Below, piece after piece: positions 54,372-61,868 of a stretch of 63,498 nt of DNA. The notes beneath the pieces are model-generated. The model was given only the letters and a program-made list of their open reading frames with translations, was not told where the DNA came from and ran no database searches. Made by a program: the position numbers and the translations under genes. The stretch's first letter is position 1. Every line of letters begins with the position of its first letter. This DNA comes from Candidatus Aenigmatarchaeota archaeon (lineage in GTDB: Archaea > Aenigmatarchaeota > Aenigmatarchaeia > Aenigmatarchaeales > JAHLMR01): contig JAHLMR010000002.1 in assembly GCA_018920255.1 (NCBI GenBank), positions 1 through 63,498 on the forward strand, read 5' to 3'.

Positions 54372-55412
54372 ATGACATCTTTTTTGGAAAGAATTTTAAA
54401 AAGAAAAAAGAAGGAAGAAGATTTAGTTGATATACCTCCTTATAAAAAATCAGAAAAACTCAAAATTTGGATGCCACCTCTAGACTCTTCAAAAGAAGAT
54501 TTAGTTGATATACCTCCTTATAAAAAATCAGAAAAACTCATAATTTGGATGCCACCTCTAGACTCTTCAAAAGAAGATTTAGTTGATATACCTCCTTATG
54601 AGAATCAAAAAAAGACTCTTCAGAAAAACTCATAATTTGGATGCCACCTCTTTCAGAGAGAAAACATATTTCTTTTAATTTAAAAGACGCGGTTCTTGAA
54701 CTTCATTTTCCATCTTCTAAAAAAGAAATAAATGAATCTCATTATAAGACTTTTCAAGTTAACCCCATTAATTATTTTTGTTTGGGTGAGACTGATGAAT
54801 TTGGAAAACCCATATCACAATATGAAATAATATTACATTTACCTAGTTATCCTTTAGAAACAGCACATAGAAGAATAGTAGATATAAGAAAAAATAATGA
54901 TAATAATGAAAAGTATTTTTATTTTATTGGTAATAAACAAATTTTTTTAAAAAAAATATGACAATTTTTTAAAAGGAGAAGTTCACTCGTTTGTTAAAGA
55001 TGTAGTTTTTATAGATGATATTATAAAATATTTTGAGGAAAACGAAGGGAAATCTATTAAAGAATATATTAATGATTCTCCATATTTATATGAGGTACAC
55101 CCAGGATTTGATGCCTTTCTATTGAAGTATTTGAAAAAAGAAAAAGATAATCAATCAACTTTGAGTGTTTGTCATACACATCCACAGAGTTTTGGAACCC
55201 GTTTAAGTAATTTAGACATTGGTGCATTTGAGAGTGAATTAAGATATGATAAAATTTTGGGTGTGTGTGATTTCTATGGTAAAAACTATGCTTTTTATCC
55301 AATACCATCTACTTTGAGAGGAGAAATCTCACTACAAAGAGAAACAGTATATTTGGATAATTTTCATAATCCAATAACAGTATATGATAAAATTATAGAA
55401 ATTCAACTTTAA
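54372..55412 (+). pseudogene. Frameshifted JAMM/MPN-like gene with 78-bp tandem repeats
   Basis: One gene of about 345 codons read in three pieces. Piece 1 (54372-54635) encodes a basic start and repeats of EDLVDIPPYKKSEKLIIWMP; a 14-bp insertion in the third repeat shifts the frame. Piece 2 (to 54961) continues SEKLIIWMPPLSERKHISFN. A T7-A8 run (54942-54956) shifts the frame back. Piece 3, from about 54957 to 55412, has YDNFLKGEVHSFVKDVVFID and a metal motif CHTHPQSFGTRLSNLD (H at 55173 and 55179, D at 55215), as in JAMM deubiquitinase-like proteases but with one extra spacer residue. Homopolymer shift could also be a sequencing error or phase variation. Confidence 0.7.
54417..54651 (+). repeat. 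Three 78-bp tandem repeats, the third disrupted
   Basis: Units start at 54417, 54495 and 54573. The first two differ by one base (CTCAAAATT against CTCATAATT), so the duplication is recent. The third matches until CCTCCTTAT, then has a 14-bp length gain with GACTCTTCA taken from the unit end, and rejoins at CAGAAAAACTCATAATTTGG. Each unit encodes 26 residues with the motif VDIPPYKK and IWMPPLDSS. Confidence 0.9.
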
Positions 55413-55417
55413 AAATC

Positions 55418-55425
55418 TTTAAATA
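55418..55425 (+). promoter_or_regulatory. TATA box of S10
   Basis: TTTAAATA within AAATCTTTAAATATTTTAAT, overlapping the end of the broken gene and about 25 bp before the S10 ATG; transcript probably leaderless. Confidence 0.6.
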
Positions 55426-55448
55426 TTTTAATTTTCTTTTAATTTTTT

Positions 55449-55769
55449 ATGCAAAAAGCAAGAATTAAATTAATGAGTACAGATATTAAAAAAATAGAAC
55501 AGGTTTGCAATGAATTAAAAGCTATCTCTGAAAAATTTGGAGTCGTTATGCGTGGTCCTATTCCTCTTCCAACTAAAAAATTAAAAGTAGTTACAATGAA
55601 AACTCCTTGTGGAGATGGAACAGGTCATGGAAATGCTACATGGGATAAGTGGGAAATGAGAATTCATAAAAGAATTATTGATATTGCTGCTGATGAAAGA
55701 ACTTTAAGACAAGTAATGAGAGTGCCAATACCAGATGATGTTACTATAGAAATTTCTTTAAAAGACTAA
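55449..55769 (+). CDS. rps10: Ribosomal protein S10 (uS10)
   Basis: 106 residues: [60 protein letters not shown] and [18 protein letters not shown]. This is archaeal S10/S20e, in the 30S head. In many archaea it follows EF-1A directly; here the repeat-bearing broken gene has been inserted between them, so S10 has its own promoter. Confidence 0.96.
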   Translation: MQKARIKLMSTDIKKIEQVCNELKAISEKFGVVMRGPIPLPTKKLKVVTMKTPCGDGTGHGNATWDKWEMRIHKRIIDIAADERTLRQVMRVPIPDDVTIEISLKD

Positions 55770-55774
55770 TTTTT

Positions 55775-56022
55775 ATTATATTAAAATTATTAATAATTTC
55801 TGGTAACCCTCGAATAATATTTATAATTACGACTATCCATGCAAACCAATAACAACAAACATATAGGATTTCTATTAACTAAATAATCCAGGTAAGAAAA
55901 AACAAAAAGTAATGATTAAATAATTGATCTTCAATTATATCAAACATTGCACCAAAATTTTGTTATACAATGATTTTCTTGCAATATAGCCATCGAGCCA
56001 ATCAAAGAAAAATTGCAAAGTT
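55775..56022 (-). pseudogene. Decayed CDP-alcohol phosphatidyltransferase
   Basis: Read on the minus strand from about 56022, the remnant gives FFFDWLDGYIARKSLYNKIL and then, one frame over, GAMFDIIEDQ, which together satisfy D-G-x2-A-R-x8-G-x3-D-x3-D, the active-site signature of CDP-alcohol phosphatidyltransferases (phospholipid head-group transfer). The frameshift falls in the AAAATTTT run near 55960. A stop follows TWII, then a hydrophobic stretch EILYVCCYWFAWIVVIINII as expected for the last helices. The N-terminal helices are missing. About 250 bp of a family normally near 190 residues or more remains, so the gene is dead. Confidence 0.75.
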
Positions 56023-56072
56023 TAAATTTTTCATAATTTTTAAATAAATTATTAAAATATTATAAAATTTAT

Positions 56073-56088
56073 GCCGAGGTGGCATAGC
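56073..56088 (+). other. 5' end of tRNA-Ser: acceptor and D-arm start
   Basis: GCCGAGG (56073-56079) pairs with CCTCGGC at 56078+200, that is 56078 in the 3' exon numbering 56278-56284. It is listed only to mark where the 5' exon begins; the full gene is the next entry. Confidence 0.6.
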
Positions 56089-56142
56089 CAGGTAGTGCGC
56101 AGGTCTGGAGAACCTGTGCTCGAAAGAGCGCGTGAGTTCAAA

Positions 56143-56271
56143 GAACCTTCTTTGCAACTTCTTTAAAAAAGAAGTTGCATCAAGAAAGATAGTTTTTCCT
56201 GCTGAAGCTTCTTTTTTTGAAAAAGAAGCTTCGAAGAAGGTTCATCAAGAAAACTTAAAAAACTGGGAAAT
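56143..56271 (+). other. About 129-nt structured intron in the T-loop of tRNA-Ser
   Basis: The insert folds into an outer stem GAACCTTCTT/AAGAAGGTTC enclosing two perfect hairpins, GCAACTTCTT/AAGAAGTTGC and GAAGCTTCTTTTT/AAAAAGAAGCTTC, an almost tRNA-sized three-way fold. The junction, near position 59/60, is uncertain by 1-2 nt because only a short TTC/GAA central helix with bulges AAA and ATT can be drawn. A 63-codon open frame across it is not a gene. Confidence 0.75.
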
Positions 56272-56340
56272 TCTCACCCTCGGCGCCAATTTAAAGTTTT
56301 TAAATAATTATCTTCTTATTTAATTATTGAGGTGAATACT

Positions 56341-56625
56341 ATGCCTGTTTCAGAGGCACCCTATACAAGAAAATATGAGCATACAAAAACAAGAGGAAGA
56401 GAATCTATAGTTACATGCGGTTATTGTGGAAGACAAGTTCCAAGATATAAAACATTTATAAAATATAGTGGTATGAGAATATCAGATCCACTAATATTAC
56501 AGCAAGTTGATAAAAGTATGATACATTTAATGAAACATAAAATGTATGTATGTCCTTCTTGTGCAAGGTTTCATAGAATTGTACAGAGAGGAAAAACAGT
56601 TAGAAAAAAGCATTTATTTAAATAA
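56341..56625 (+). CDS. rps26e: Ribosomal protein S26e
   Basis: 94 residues: an N-terminal MPVSEAPYTRKYEHTKTRGR, zinc knuckles CGYCGR and CPSCARFH, and the basic end GKTVRKKHLFK. S26e sits at the mRNA exit. The spacing of the two C-x2-C pairs (about 50 residues) is as in the family. GTG at 56332 is in frame but belongs to the ribosome site GAGGTGA, so ATG 56341 is used. It begins 52 bp after tRNA-Ser. Confidence 0.85.
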   Translation: MPVSEAPYTRKYEHTKTRGRESIVTCGYCGRQVPRYKTFIKYSGMRISDPLILQQVDKSMIHLMKHKMYVCPSCARFHRIVQRGKTVRKKHLFK

Positions 56626-56643
56626 CTACTTAAGTAGTTTTTT
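56624..56643 (+). terminator. Hairpin plus T6 terminator after S26e
   Basis: AACTACTTAAGTAGTT (56624-56639) is a perfect palindrome able to form a 6-bp stem with a TTAA loop, followed by six T (56638-56643). It overlaps the stop codon of S26e. A bacterial-style intrinsic terminator shape, unusual here where plain T-runs prevail. Confidence 0.6.
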
Positions 56644-56714
56644 CGACATTTGTTAAATACGTCAAAAATCGAGGAAATGCTTAAAAATTATTTTCTAATT
56701 TTTCTAATTTAATT

Positions 56715-57464
56715 ATGTTAAATGATGAATTTATAATAAATATTAGAAAACTATTAAATTTAGGAGAATATGAAGCAAAAGCATATTCTATCTTATTAAC
56801 TTCTGGACCATTAACTGCAATAGAAATTTGTAAAAAAGGAGAAATACCACAACCAAAAATTTATGAAACATTAAGAAATCTTCAAACAAAGACTTTAATT
56901 GAAACTCTTAATATAAAACCACAAATATGGAGAGTTTCAGACCCAATTAATAATTTAAAAAGTATAATAAAGGAAAAAATAAAAGAATTAAAAGATATAG
57001 AAAAATTTTTCAAATTATATTTTAATAAAAATAAAAATTTAACTGATAACTTTGGACTTTGGACAGGATATGGAAGAGAAAATTTTCTTAAAAAAGCTGC
57101 AGAAATTATAAATAGAGCAGAGAATTATGGATATGCAACAACAAAATCTTTTAGCAGACTAGAATTATTAGATTCCTCTGTTCTTTCAGCAATAAAAAGA
57201 GGAGTAAAAATAAAGCTTTTAGGTTTATGTAAACCATCCGGCCTTTCTCTTGCAAGAGCTAAGTGGTATCAAAACAATGGAATAGAAATAAGATATGTTT
57301 CAAAGGAAGATCAGCCTGTTTTTGGCATTATTGATGATAAAGAAACATGTTTTAGAGTTGATAATTTTTCTGATTCAAGTTGGATTTGGACAAATAATTC
57401 TTCAATAATTTCTGTCATGAAAAATCAATTTAACATACTATGGGATCAAGCTAAAAAAATTTAA
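56715..57464 (+). CDS. TrmB-family transcription regulator
   Basis: 249 residues. The N-terminal winged helix (NIRKLLNLGEYEAKAYSILL, TSGPLTAIEICKKGEIPQPK, IYETLRNLQTKTLIETLNIK) is the TrmB DNA-binding domain; a linker coiled coil (about 75-105) leads to a C-terminal phospholipase-D-like sensor domain (GRENFLKKAAEIINRAENYG, SVLSAIKRGVKIKLLGLCKP). TrmB proteins sense sugars and control carbohydrate genes; the next gene is enolase, so control of glycolysis or gluconeogenesis is plausible. Confidence 0.85.
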   Translation: MLNDEFIINIRKLLNLGEYEAKAYSILLTSGPLTAIEICKKGEIPQPKIYETLRNLQTKTLIETLNIKPQIWRVSDPINNLKSIIKEKIKELKDIEKFFKLYFNKNKNLTDNFGLWTGYGRENFLKKAAEIINRAENYGYATTKSFSRLELLDSSVLSAIKRGVKIKLLGLCKPSGLSLARAKWYQNNGIEIRYVSKEDQPVFGIIDDKETCFRVDNFSDSSWIWTNNSSIISVMKNQFNILWDQAKKI

Positions 57465-57497
57465 TCTTTATTAATATTAAAATTAAAACAAAAATAT

Positions 57498-58658
57498 ATG
57501 ATTAAGGACATTAATTTATTTTATTTTTATAATAGTAGAGGAGAGCCAAGCATTAAAACTGAAATTTTAACAGAGAACGGAATATTTTCTGCTATGTGTG
57601 GTACTGGAAAAAGTAGAGGAAAATGGGAGAAGAAAACTTTTAATGTTAAAAATTCTATTGAAAATTTTTTAAAAATAAAAAAACAATTTTTAGGTATTTC
57701 TGAAAAAGATTGGAAATATTTTGATTCATTGCTTGAAAAACAAAAAAATATAGGTGCAGAGCTAACCACCCCATTATCAATATCTTGTTTAAGAGCTGCA
57801 ACAAAAAATCAAATATATAATTTGTTTGAAAAAAAATCATTTAATTTTCCCTATCCTTTATCTAATGTACTTGGTGGTGGAGCACATGGAGGAAGTACTT
57901 CTATACAAGAATTTCTAATAATTCCATCTAAAGCAAAAAGTTTTCCTGAAGCAGTTTCTTTGGTTATAAATGTATGGAAATCAGTACAAAAAGAATTTAA
58001 GAAAAAAGGATTTATAGCAGGAAGGAATGATGAAGGGGCATGGCTTACCCGTGAAAATGAATTAAAAACTCTAGATATGCTTTCAAAAATAACAGAAGAT
58101 TTTGGTTGTGATATAGGATTAGATTTTGCTGCAACACAATTTTATAAACACGGATTTTATTACTATCCGTTTCTTGGAAAAAAATTTAATTCTGAGCAAC
58201 AATTTGATTTTGTTTTAAATTTAATAAAAACATATAAATTAAAATACGTTGAAGATCCTTTTCATGAGAATGCATTTTCTAGTTTTTCTGATTTAAGAAA
58301 AAGAGTTGGAATTTGTATTTCAGGAGATGATTTATACTGCACTCAACCAGATAGAATTAAATTAGGTGTTGCAAAATCTTCAACATCTGGAATAATAATA
58401 AAGCCAGACCAAGCAGGTACAATATCAAAAACATTAGAAGCTATAAATATTGCAAAAGAAAATAATATGGATATAATAGTATCTCATAGATCTGGGGAAA
58501 CCTGTGATTATTTTATTTCAGATTTTTCATTAGCTGTTGATGCAAAATTTATAAAATGTGGAGTTGGTGGTGGGGAAAGAATTGTAAAATTAAATAGATT
58601 AATTGAATTATGGTATAAACTTGAAAGGCCTAAAATGGTAAAAATAAATTATTTATGA
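57498..58658 (+). CDS. eno: Enolase, divergent short form
   Basis: 386 residues, some 30-40 shorter than usual enolase. YNSRGEPSIKTEI, GGGAHGGSTSIQEFLIIPSK, DEGAWLTR, GLDFAATQFY, YVEDPFHE, ISGDDLYCTQPDRI, IIIKPDQAGTISKTLEAI, VSHRSGETCDYFISDFSLAV, KCGVGGGERIVKLNRL carry the metal ligands and the catalytic lysines in the expected order. The usual K-T-G...R-S-E-R block is changed to K-C-G...G-G-E-R, losing one conserved arginine. It should convert 2-phosphoglycerate to phosphoenolpyruvate, but the changes leave some doubt. Downstream of the TrmB regulator. Confidence 0.82.
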   Translation: MIKDINLFYFYNSRGEPSIKTEILTENGIFSAMCGTGKSRGKWEKKTFNVKNSIENFLKIKKQFLGISEKDWKYFDSLLEKQKNIGAELTTPLSISCLRAATKNQIYNLFEKKSFNFPYPLSNVLGGGAHGGSTSIQEFLIIPSKAKSFPEAVSLVINVWKSVQKEFKKKGFIAGRNDEGAWLTRENELKTLDMLSKITEDFGCDIGLDFAATQFYKHGFYYYPFLGKKFNSEQQFDFVLNLIKTYKLKYVEDPFHENAFSSFSDLRKRVGICISGDDLYCTQPDRIKLGVAKSSTSGIIIKPDQAGTISKTLEAINIAKENNMDIIVSHRSGETCDYFISDFSLAVDAKFIKCGVGGGERIVKLNRLIELWYKLERPKMVKINYL

Positions 58659-58668
58659 GGTGAATTAA

Positions 58669-59445
58669 ATGAAGGAAACTGAAATAAAAATATTAAAAGA
58701 AGTTAAATTAAATAATCCTATTTTATTAGTAGGTCTTCCAGGAATAGGAAATGTTGGAAGAGTTGCAATAGGATATATGGTTCATAAATTAAATGCTGAA
58801 AAGTTTGCTGAATTATATTCTCCATCATTTTATCCTTCTGTACTTATTCATAACAATGCAGTTCATTTATTAAGAAACGAGTTTTATTATTGGAAAAATC
58901 CAAAGGGAAGAGATTTAATACTTTTAATTGGAGATATGCAAACATATGACCCTAAAGCTCATTATGAAATTGCTGGAAAGATTGTTGATTTTGCAATTTC
59001 ACTTGGTGTAAAAGAAATTATAACAATAGGTGGTTTTGGTACAGGTACAATAATTAAAAAACCAAAAGTTTATGGTGTTTTAGGAAATCAAAAACTAATT
59101 CAAAAATATAAAGATTATGGGATAAACTTTAATGTATCAGATAAAATTGGTATGATAATAGGAGCTGCAGGTCTAATAGTTGGTTTAGGAAATTTAAAAA
59201 ATATTGATGGTATTGTGTTATTGGGAGAAACATCTGGTATACCAATTTTAACAGATCCATCAGCTGCTGAATCTGTGTTAGAGGTTTTACAAAAAATTAT
59301 AAATATAAATATAGATTTAACTGAATTAGAGGAAAAAGCAAAAGCTATGAATGAATTTATTAAAAAATTAGATGAAATTCAAAGACGTGCTTCAGAAGAA
59401 ATACAAAAAGGTAAAAAAACAGAAGAAGTTACATACATAGGGTAA
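58669..59445 (+). CDS. PAC2-family proteasome assembly chaperone with C-terminal Tyr-Ile-Gly
   Basis: 258 residues. VGLPGIGNVGRVAIGYMVHK, LYSPSFYPSVLIHNNAVHLL, GDMQTYDPKAHYEIAGKIVD, TIGGFGTGTI and GAAGLIVGLGNLKNIDGIVL match the PAC2/PbaB family, whose archaeal members bind the proteasome alpha ring through their C-terminal tails. The protein ends EVTYIG. GAGGTGAATTAAATG gives a strong ribosome site 10 bp after enolase, so it can be co-expressed with it. The tail is shared with Cdc48 and the DUF3467 protein. Confidence 0.9.
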   Translation: MKETEIKILKEVKLNNPILLVGLPGIGNVGRVAIGYMVHKLNAEKFAELYSPSFYPSVLIHNNAVHLLRNEFYYWKNPKGRDLILLIGDMQTYDPKAHYEIAGKIVDFAISLGVKEIITIGGFGTGTIIKKPKVYGVLGNQKLIQKYKDYGINFNVSDKIGMIIGAAGLIVGLGNLKNIDGIVLLGETSGIPILTDPSAAESVLEVLQKIININIDLTELEEKAKAMNEFIKKLDEIQRRASEEIQKGKKTEEVTYIG

Positions 59446-59450
59446 ATTTT

Positions 59451-59879
59451 ATGACAGAAAAATATATTGAACTTAAAAAAACATATAAAGAATTACCAGA
59501 TATAGAATGGATAGAAACTCAATTTGGAATATCAGTACAAGAAAAAAATATTGTTGAAATAAATTTAGAAATTGCTACAAAAATAGAAGAAATAATAGAG
59601 ACCTTAGAAAATCTTTTGGTTGTTAAAGAAAGCTATAAGTATTTTTTAGAGCATAACTTTTTAGATAAATCAGATAAAGAAAAAATATATAATTGTTTTA
59701 AATCTTTTAATTCGCATATTTGGAAATTTTATTCAAATTATATAAATGGTAATATTAAAATGCATGTTAACTGGATTTTAGAAACAAAAAATTTATTTGA
59801 AAAATATAAAAAGAATTTAAGTGAAGTATTTGAAAAATTAGGTTTAAAGTGGGCTGAAACAAAAGAAAAAATTGAATAG
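59451..59879 (+). CDS. Orphan helical protein, 142 aa
   Basis: MTEKYIELKKTYKELPDIEW, IETQFGISVQEKNIVEINLE, ATKIEEIIETLENLLVVKES, YKYFLEHNFLDKSDKEKIYN and KNLSEVFEKLGLKWAETKEK: an almost wholly helical, acidic cytoplasmic protein, 5 bp after the PAC2 gene. No family is recognised. Its position suggests a PAC2 partner, but nothing in its sequence (no YIG tail, no HEAT or TPR signature) demonstrates it. Confidence 0.6.
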   Translation: MTEKYIELKKTYKELPDIEWIETQFGISVQEKNIVEINLEIATKIEEIIETLENLLVVKESYKYFLEHNFLDKSDKEKIYNCFKSFNSHIWKFYSNYINGNIKMHVNWILETKNLFEKYKKNLSEVFEKLGLKWAETKEKIE

Positions 59880-59944
59880 AAAGTTTTAAATAATAGTTCG
59901 TTAAAAATATTTTTAAGAAAAATAAAAAGGAGAAAAAATTAAAA

Positions 59945-60367
59945 ATGTTTGGCCCGCACTTAATGCTTGAACTTTATAATTGTAATGAAAATATTTCTAA
60001 AAAAGAAGTAATTGAAAAGTTTCTTTTAGAGCTTCCAGAAATTATAGATATGCATAAAATTTCAGAGCCAATTATTATCGAATATTCTGGACGTGATGGA
60101 AGTTTTGATAAGGGAGGTTTTTCTGGAATTATTTTAATTGCAGAAAGTCATATAACAATTCATACTTTTAATGCGCAAAAATATGCAACAATTGATATTT
60201 TTTCATGTAAAGATTTTGATACTTCTAAAGCTGAAAATTATGTTAAAGATTTGTTTAAGCCTGAAAAAATTGAAAGAAATTTTATTATGCGCGGTAAAGA
60301 GTTTCCAAAAGAAATTTCTCATGCAATAAAAATAATAAAAAGACAAAGAAATAAAAAATCTTTATGA
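59945..60367 (+). CDS. speD: S-adenosylmethionine decarboxylase (SpeD, class 1b type)
   Basis: 140 residues. The self-cleavage site is AESHITIHTF (cut before S68, which becomes the pyruvoyl group); H73 and C88 in DIFSCKDF are the helper and proton-donor residues; N-terminus MFGPHLMLELYNC is usual. The enzyme makes the aminopropyl donor for spermidine. Pyruvoyl arginine decarboxylases derived from SpeD also exist in archaea and cannot be excluded. It starts after AAGGAG and overlaps the methyltransferase gene by 4 bp. Confidence 0.9.
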   Translation: MFGPHLMLELYNCNENISKKEVIEKFLLELPEIIDMHKISEPIIIEYSGRDGSFDKGGFSGIILIAESHITIHTFNAQKYATIDIFSCKDFDTSKAENYVKDLFKPEKIERNFIMRGKEFPKEISHAIKIIKRQRNKKSL

Positions 60368-60837
60368 AAATTTGTGAAAAAATCTATAAGAATTGGATGG
60401 AAAAAGAACAAGAAAGAAAATTTTCTGAAATATTAAAAGTATTAAAAATTTCTAAGAAAAGTAAAATTTTAGATGCTGGTTCTGGACCAGGAATTTTAAA
60501 TAAGTTTATTAACTGTTTTTCTGTTGATATAGATTTAAAATCATTGAAAAAATTTGATGGGAAAAAAGTTTTAGGAAATATAGATTATTTACCGTTTAAA
60601 GAATGTTTTGATTATGTTTTTTGTATTGATGTAATTCATTTAATTAAAAATATTAATGAATTAGAAAGGGTTTTAAGGAAAAACGGAAAATTAATAATAG
60701 GACATTTTTGTAATAAATATAATAATAAAGAAATTTTTGAAAAAATTAAAAAAATATTTAATTTAAAAATTGAAAGAGAATTTCTAATTTTAGGAGAAAA
60801 AGAATTAGAGGCTGTTATAATTTATAGAAAATCTTAA
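60364..60837 (+). CDS. Small class I SAM-dependent methyltransferase
   Basis: 157 residues. Motif I KILDAGSGPGILNKF (35-49), motif II VDIDLKSLKKFD, a post-I LGNIDYLPFKECFDYVFCID and VIHLIKNINELERVLRKNGK form the Rossmann core of methyltransferase type 11. It is short, without a substrate cap, and its target is unknown. ATGA overlap with speD couples production of enzymes that both use S-adenosylmethionine. It converges with pelota with a 33-bp overlap. Confidence 0.82.
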   Translation: MKICEKIYKNWMEKEQERKFSEILKVLKISKKSKILDAGSGPGILNKFINCFSVDIDLKSLKKFDGKKVLGNIDYLPFKECFDYVFCIDVIHLIKNINELERVLRKNGKLIIGHFCNKYNNKEIFEKIKKIFNLKIEREFLILGEKELEAVIIYRKS

Positions 60838-61818
60838 AAATGCAGCTATACCACCTAAATTTAAAAGTTTCTCCCCGCTTTCATGCTCTGAACTAACTAT
60901 AATAACTTTTGCACCAAATTTTTCTGCTTTTTCTATTAAATTTTCATATTCTTTTACTTTATCTTCTACTATTAAAAGAGTTTTAACTGCATTATTTTCT
61001 ATTGCATTTTCAACATTTTTTAGTCCATATTCTACTAATCCTGTATTTTTTGCTAATTCTGTAAAAAAATTTTCAATAATTTCTGTTTCTAAGCTTATTC
61101 TACTTTCTTTAACAATTTTTTTAAGAAAACCAGATTTTAAAATTTCTTGTAAGCCAGGCTTTCCTGTGTGGGGTGTTGAAGTATAATATATTTTTTCTTG
61201 AAACCCTTTATTTTCTATCCATTTCTTAAAATTTTCTTTTGCAAAACCAGGGCCAGCAATAACAAAATATTTTGCTTTTTGTTCTTTTAAAACAGAAAAA
61301 ACTTTTCCAAAAAATTCATTTTCTCTTGATTCACTTAAACCCTTTCCTGTACCTGGGGATTTTATTCCAGCAATATATTTTGATTTGTTTGTTATTAACC
61401 AAATATCTGCTTCTATTTCATCTAAAATACAAACTATAATTGGTTCTTGAATTATTTCTGCTGATTTTATTTTATCTATTTGCCAAGATTTCCATTTTTG
61501 TTTTATTTTAAATTCTTCTAAAGGTTTAATTTCTATAGTATGCCAGCCTTTTTCTATATCTTCTGGCCCCTCAATTATTTTTCCACCTAATCTTAATCTA
61601 TTTCCTTCAAATTCTATTTTTTCTAAAGAAATAGAAAGGGTTATAGTTCTTTTTCCTACTTTTTCTTTTTCTTCTCCTCTTTGAACTATTATACTCCTTT
61701 CAGTTTTTGCTGTTATTATAGCATTTTTTTCTAATATTTTTGTTAATATCCATAAATCATCCTGATTTTCTGGTAATATATATGCTATATCATGTTTTAA
61801 ATCAAACTTTGATTTCAT
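60805..61818 (-). CDS. pelA: Pelota, mRNA surveillance factor
   Basis: 337 residues in three domains: N-terminal Sm-like (DIAYILPENQDDLWILTKIL, RTITLSISLEKIEFEGNRLR, GGKIIEGPEDIEKGWHTIEI), a central eRF1-like domain (PIIVCILDEIEADIWLITNK, VIAGPGFAKENFKKWIENKG) and C-terminal eRF1-like (VEYGLKNVENAIENNAVKTL, EHESGEKLLNLGGIAAFLRF). It lacks the GGQ loop, as pelota should. It rescues stalled ribosomes with aEF-1A/ABCE1 in archaea. Only the last 11 codons overlap the methyltransferase. Confidence 0.95.
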   Translation of the reverse strand: MKSKFDLKHDIAYILPENQDDLWILTKILEKNAIITAKTERSIIVQRGEEKEKVGKRTITLSISLEKIEFEGNRLRLGGKIIEGPEDIEKGWHTIEIKPLEEFKIKQKWKSWQIDKIKSAEIIQEPIIVCILDEIEADIWLITNKSKYIAGIKSPGTGKGLSESRENEFFGKVFSVLKEQKAKYFVIAGPGFAKENFKKWIENKGFQEKIYYTSTPHTGKPGLQEILKSGFLKKIVKESRISLETEIIENFFTELAKNTGLVEYGLKNVENAIENNAVKTLLIVEDKVKEYENLIEKAEKFGAKVIIVSSEHESGEKLLNLGGIAAFLRFSINYNSL

Positions 61819-61868
61819 ATGAATAGTAAAGATTTTTATTTATTAAAAACTTATTATTTTTGATAAAA

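Larger units (their letters stand above)
56073..56288 (+). tRNA. tRNA-Ser (GGA) with a long T-loop intron
   Basis: Acceptor GCCGAGG (56073-56079)/CCTCGGC (56278-56284), discriminator G (56285), encoded CCA (56286-56288). D-stem GCAT/GTGC; anticodon stem CAGGT-CTGGAGA-ACCTG with anticodon GGA; variable arm GCTC-GAAA-GAGC typical of serine; T-stem GTGAG (56132-56136) with CTCAC (56273-56277). The T-loop starts TTCAAA at 56137 and its last base lies at 56272. About 129 nt separate the two, so the mature tRNA is about 84 nt plus CCA. Confidence 0.92.

Noticed and set aside
54417-54651. Direct repeats considered as a CRISPR array
   Set aside because: Units are 78 bp, contiguous without spacers, in frame with a coding region and without cas genes nearby.
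55801-55830. GGTAACCCTCGAATAAT resembling a tRNA T-arm
   Set aside because: No matching acceptor or anticodon stem surrounds it; it is better explained as the end of the decayed lipid-enzyme gene on the other strand.
56073-56088. Separate listing of the tRNA-Ser 5' exon start as its own element
   Set aside because: It is only part of the tRNA-Ser gene at 56073-56288; the acceptor 3' strand is at 56278-56284 and the short entry should be read as a pointer, not as another gene.
56132-56323. Open frame of 63 codons spanning the tRNA-Ser intron
   Set aside because: It starts inside the tRNA T-stem and runs through the tRNA 3' end; the sequence is explained by the RNA hairpins, and no ribosome site is present.
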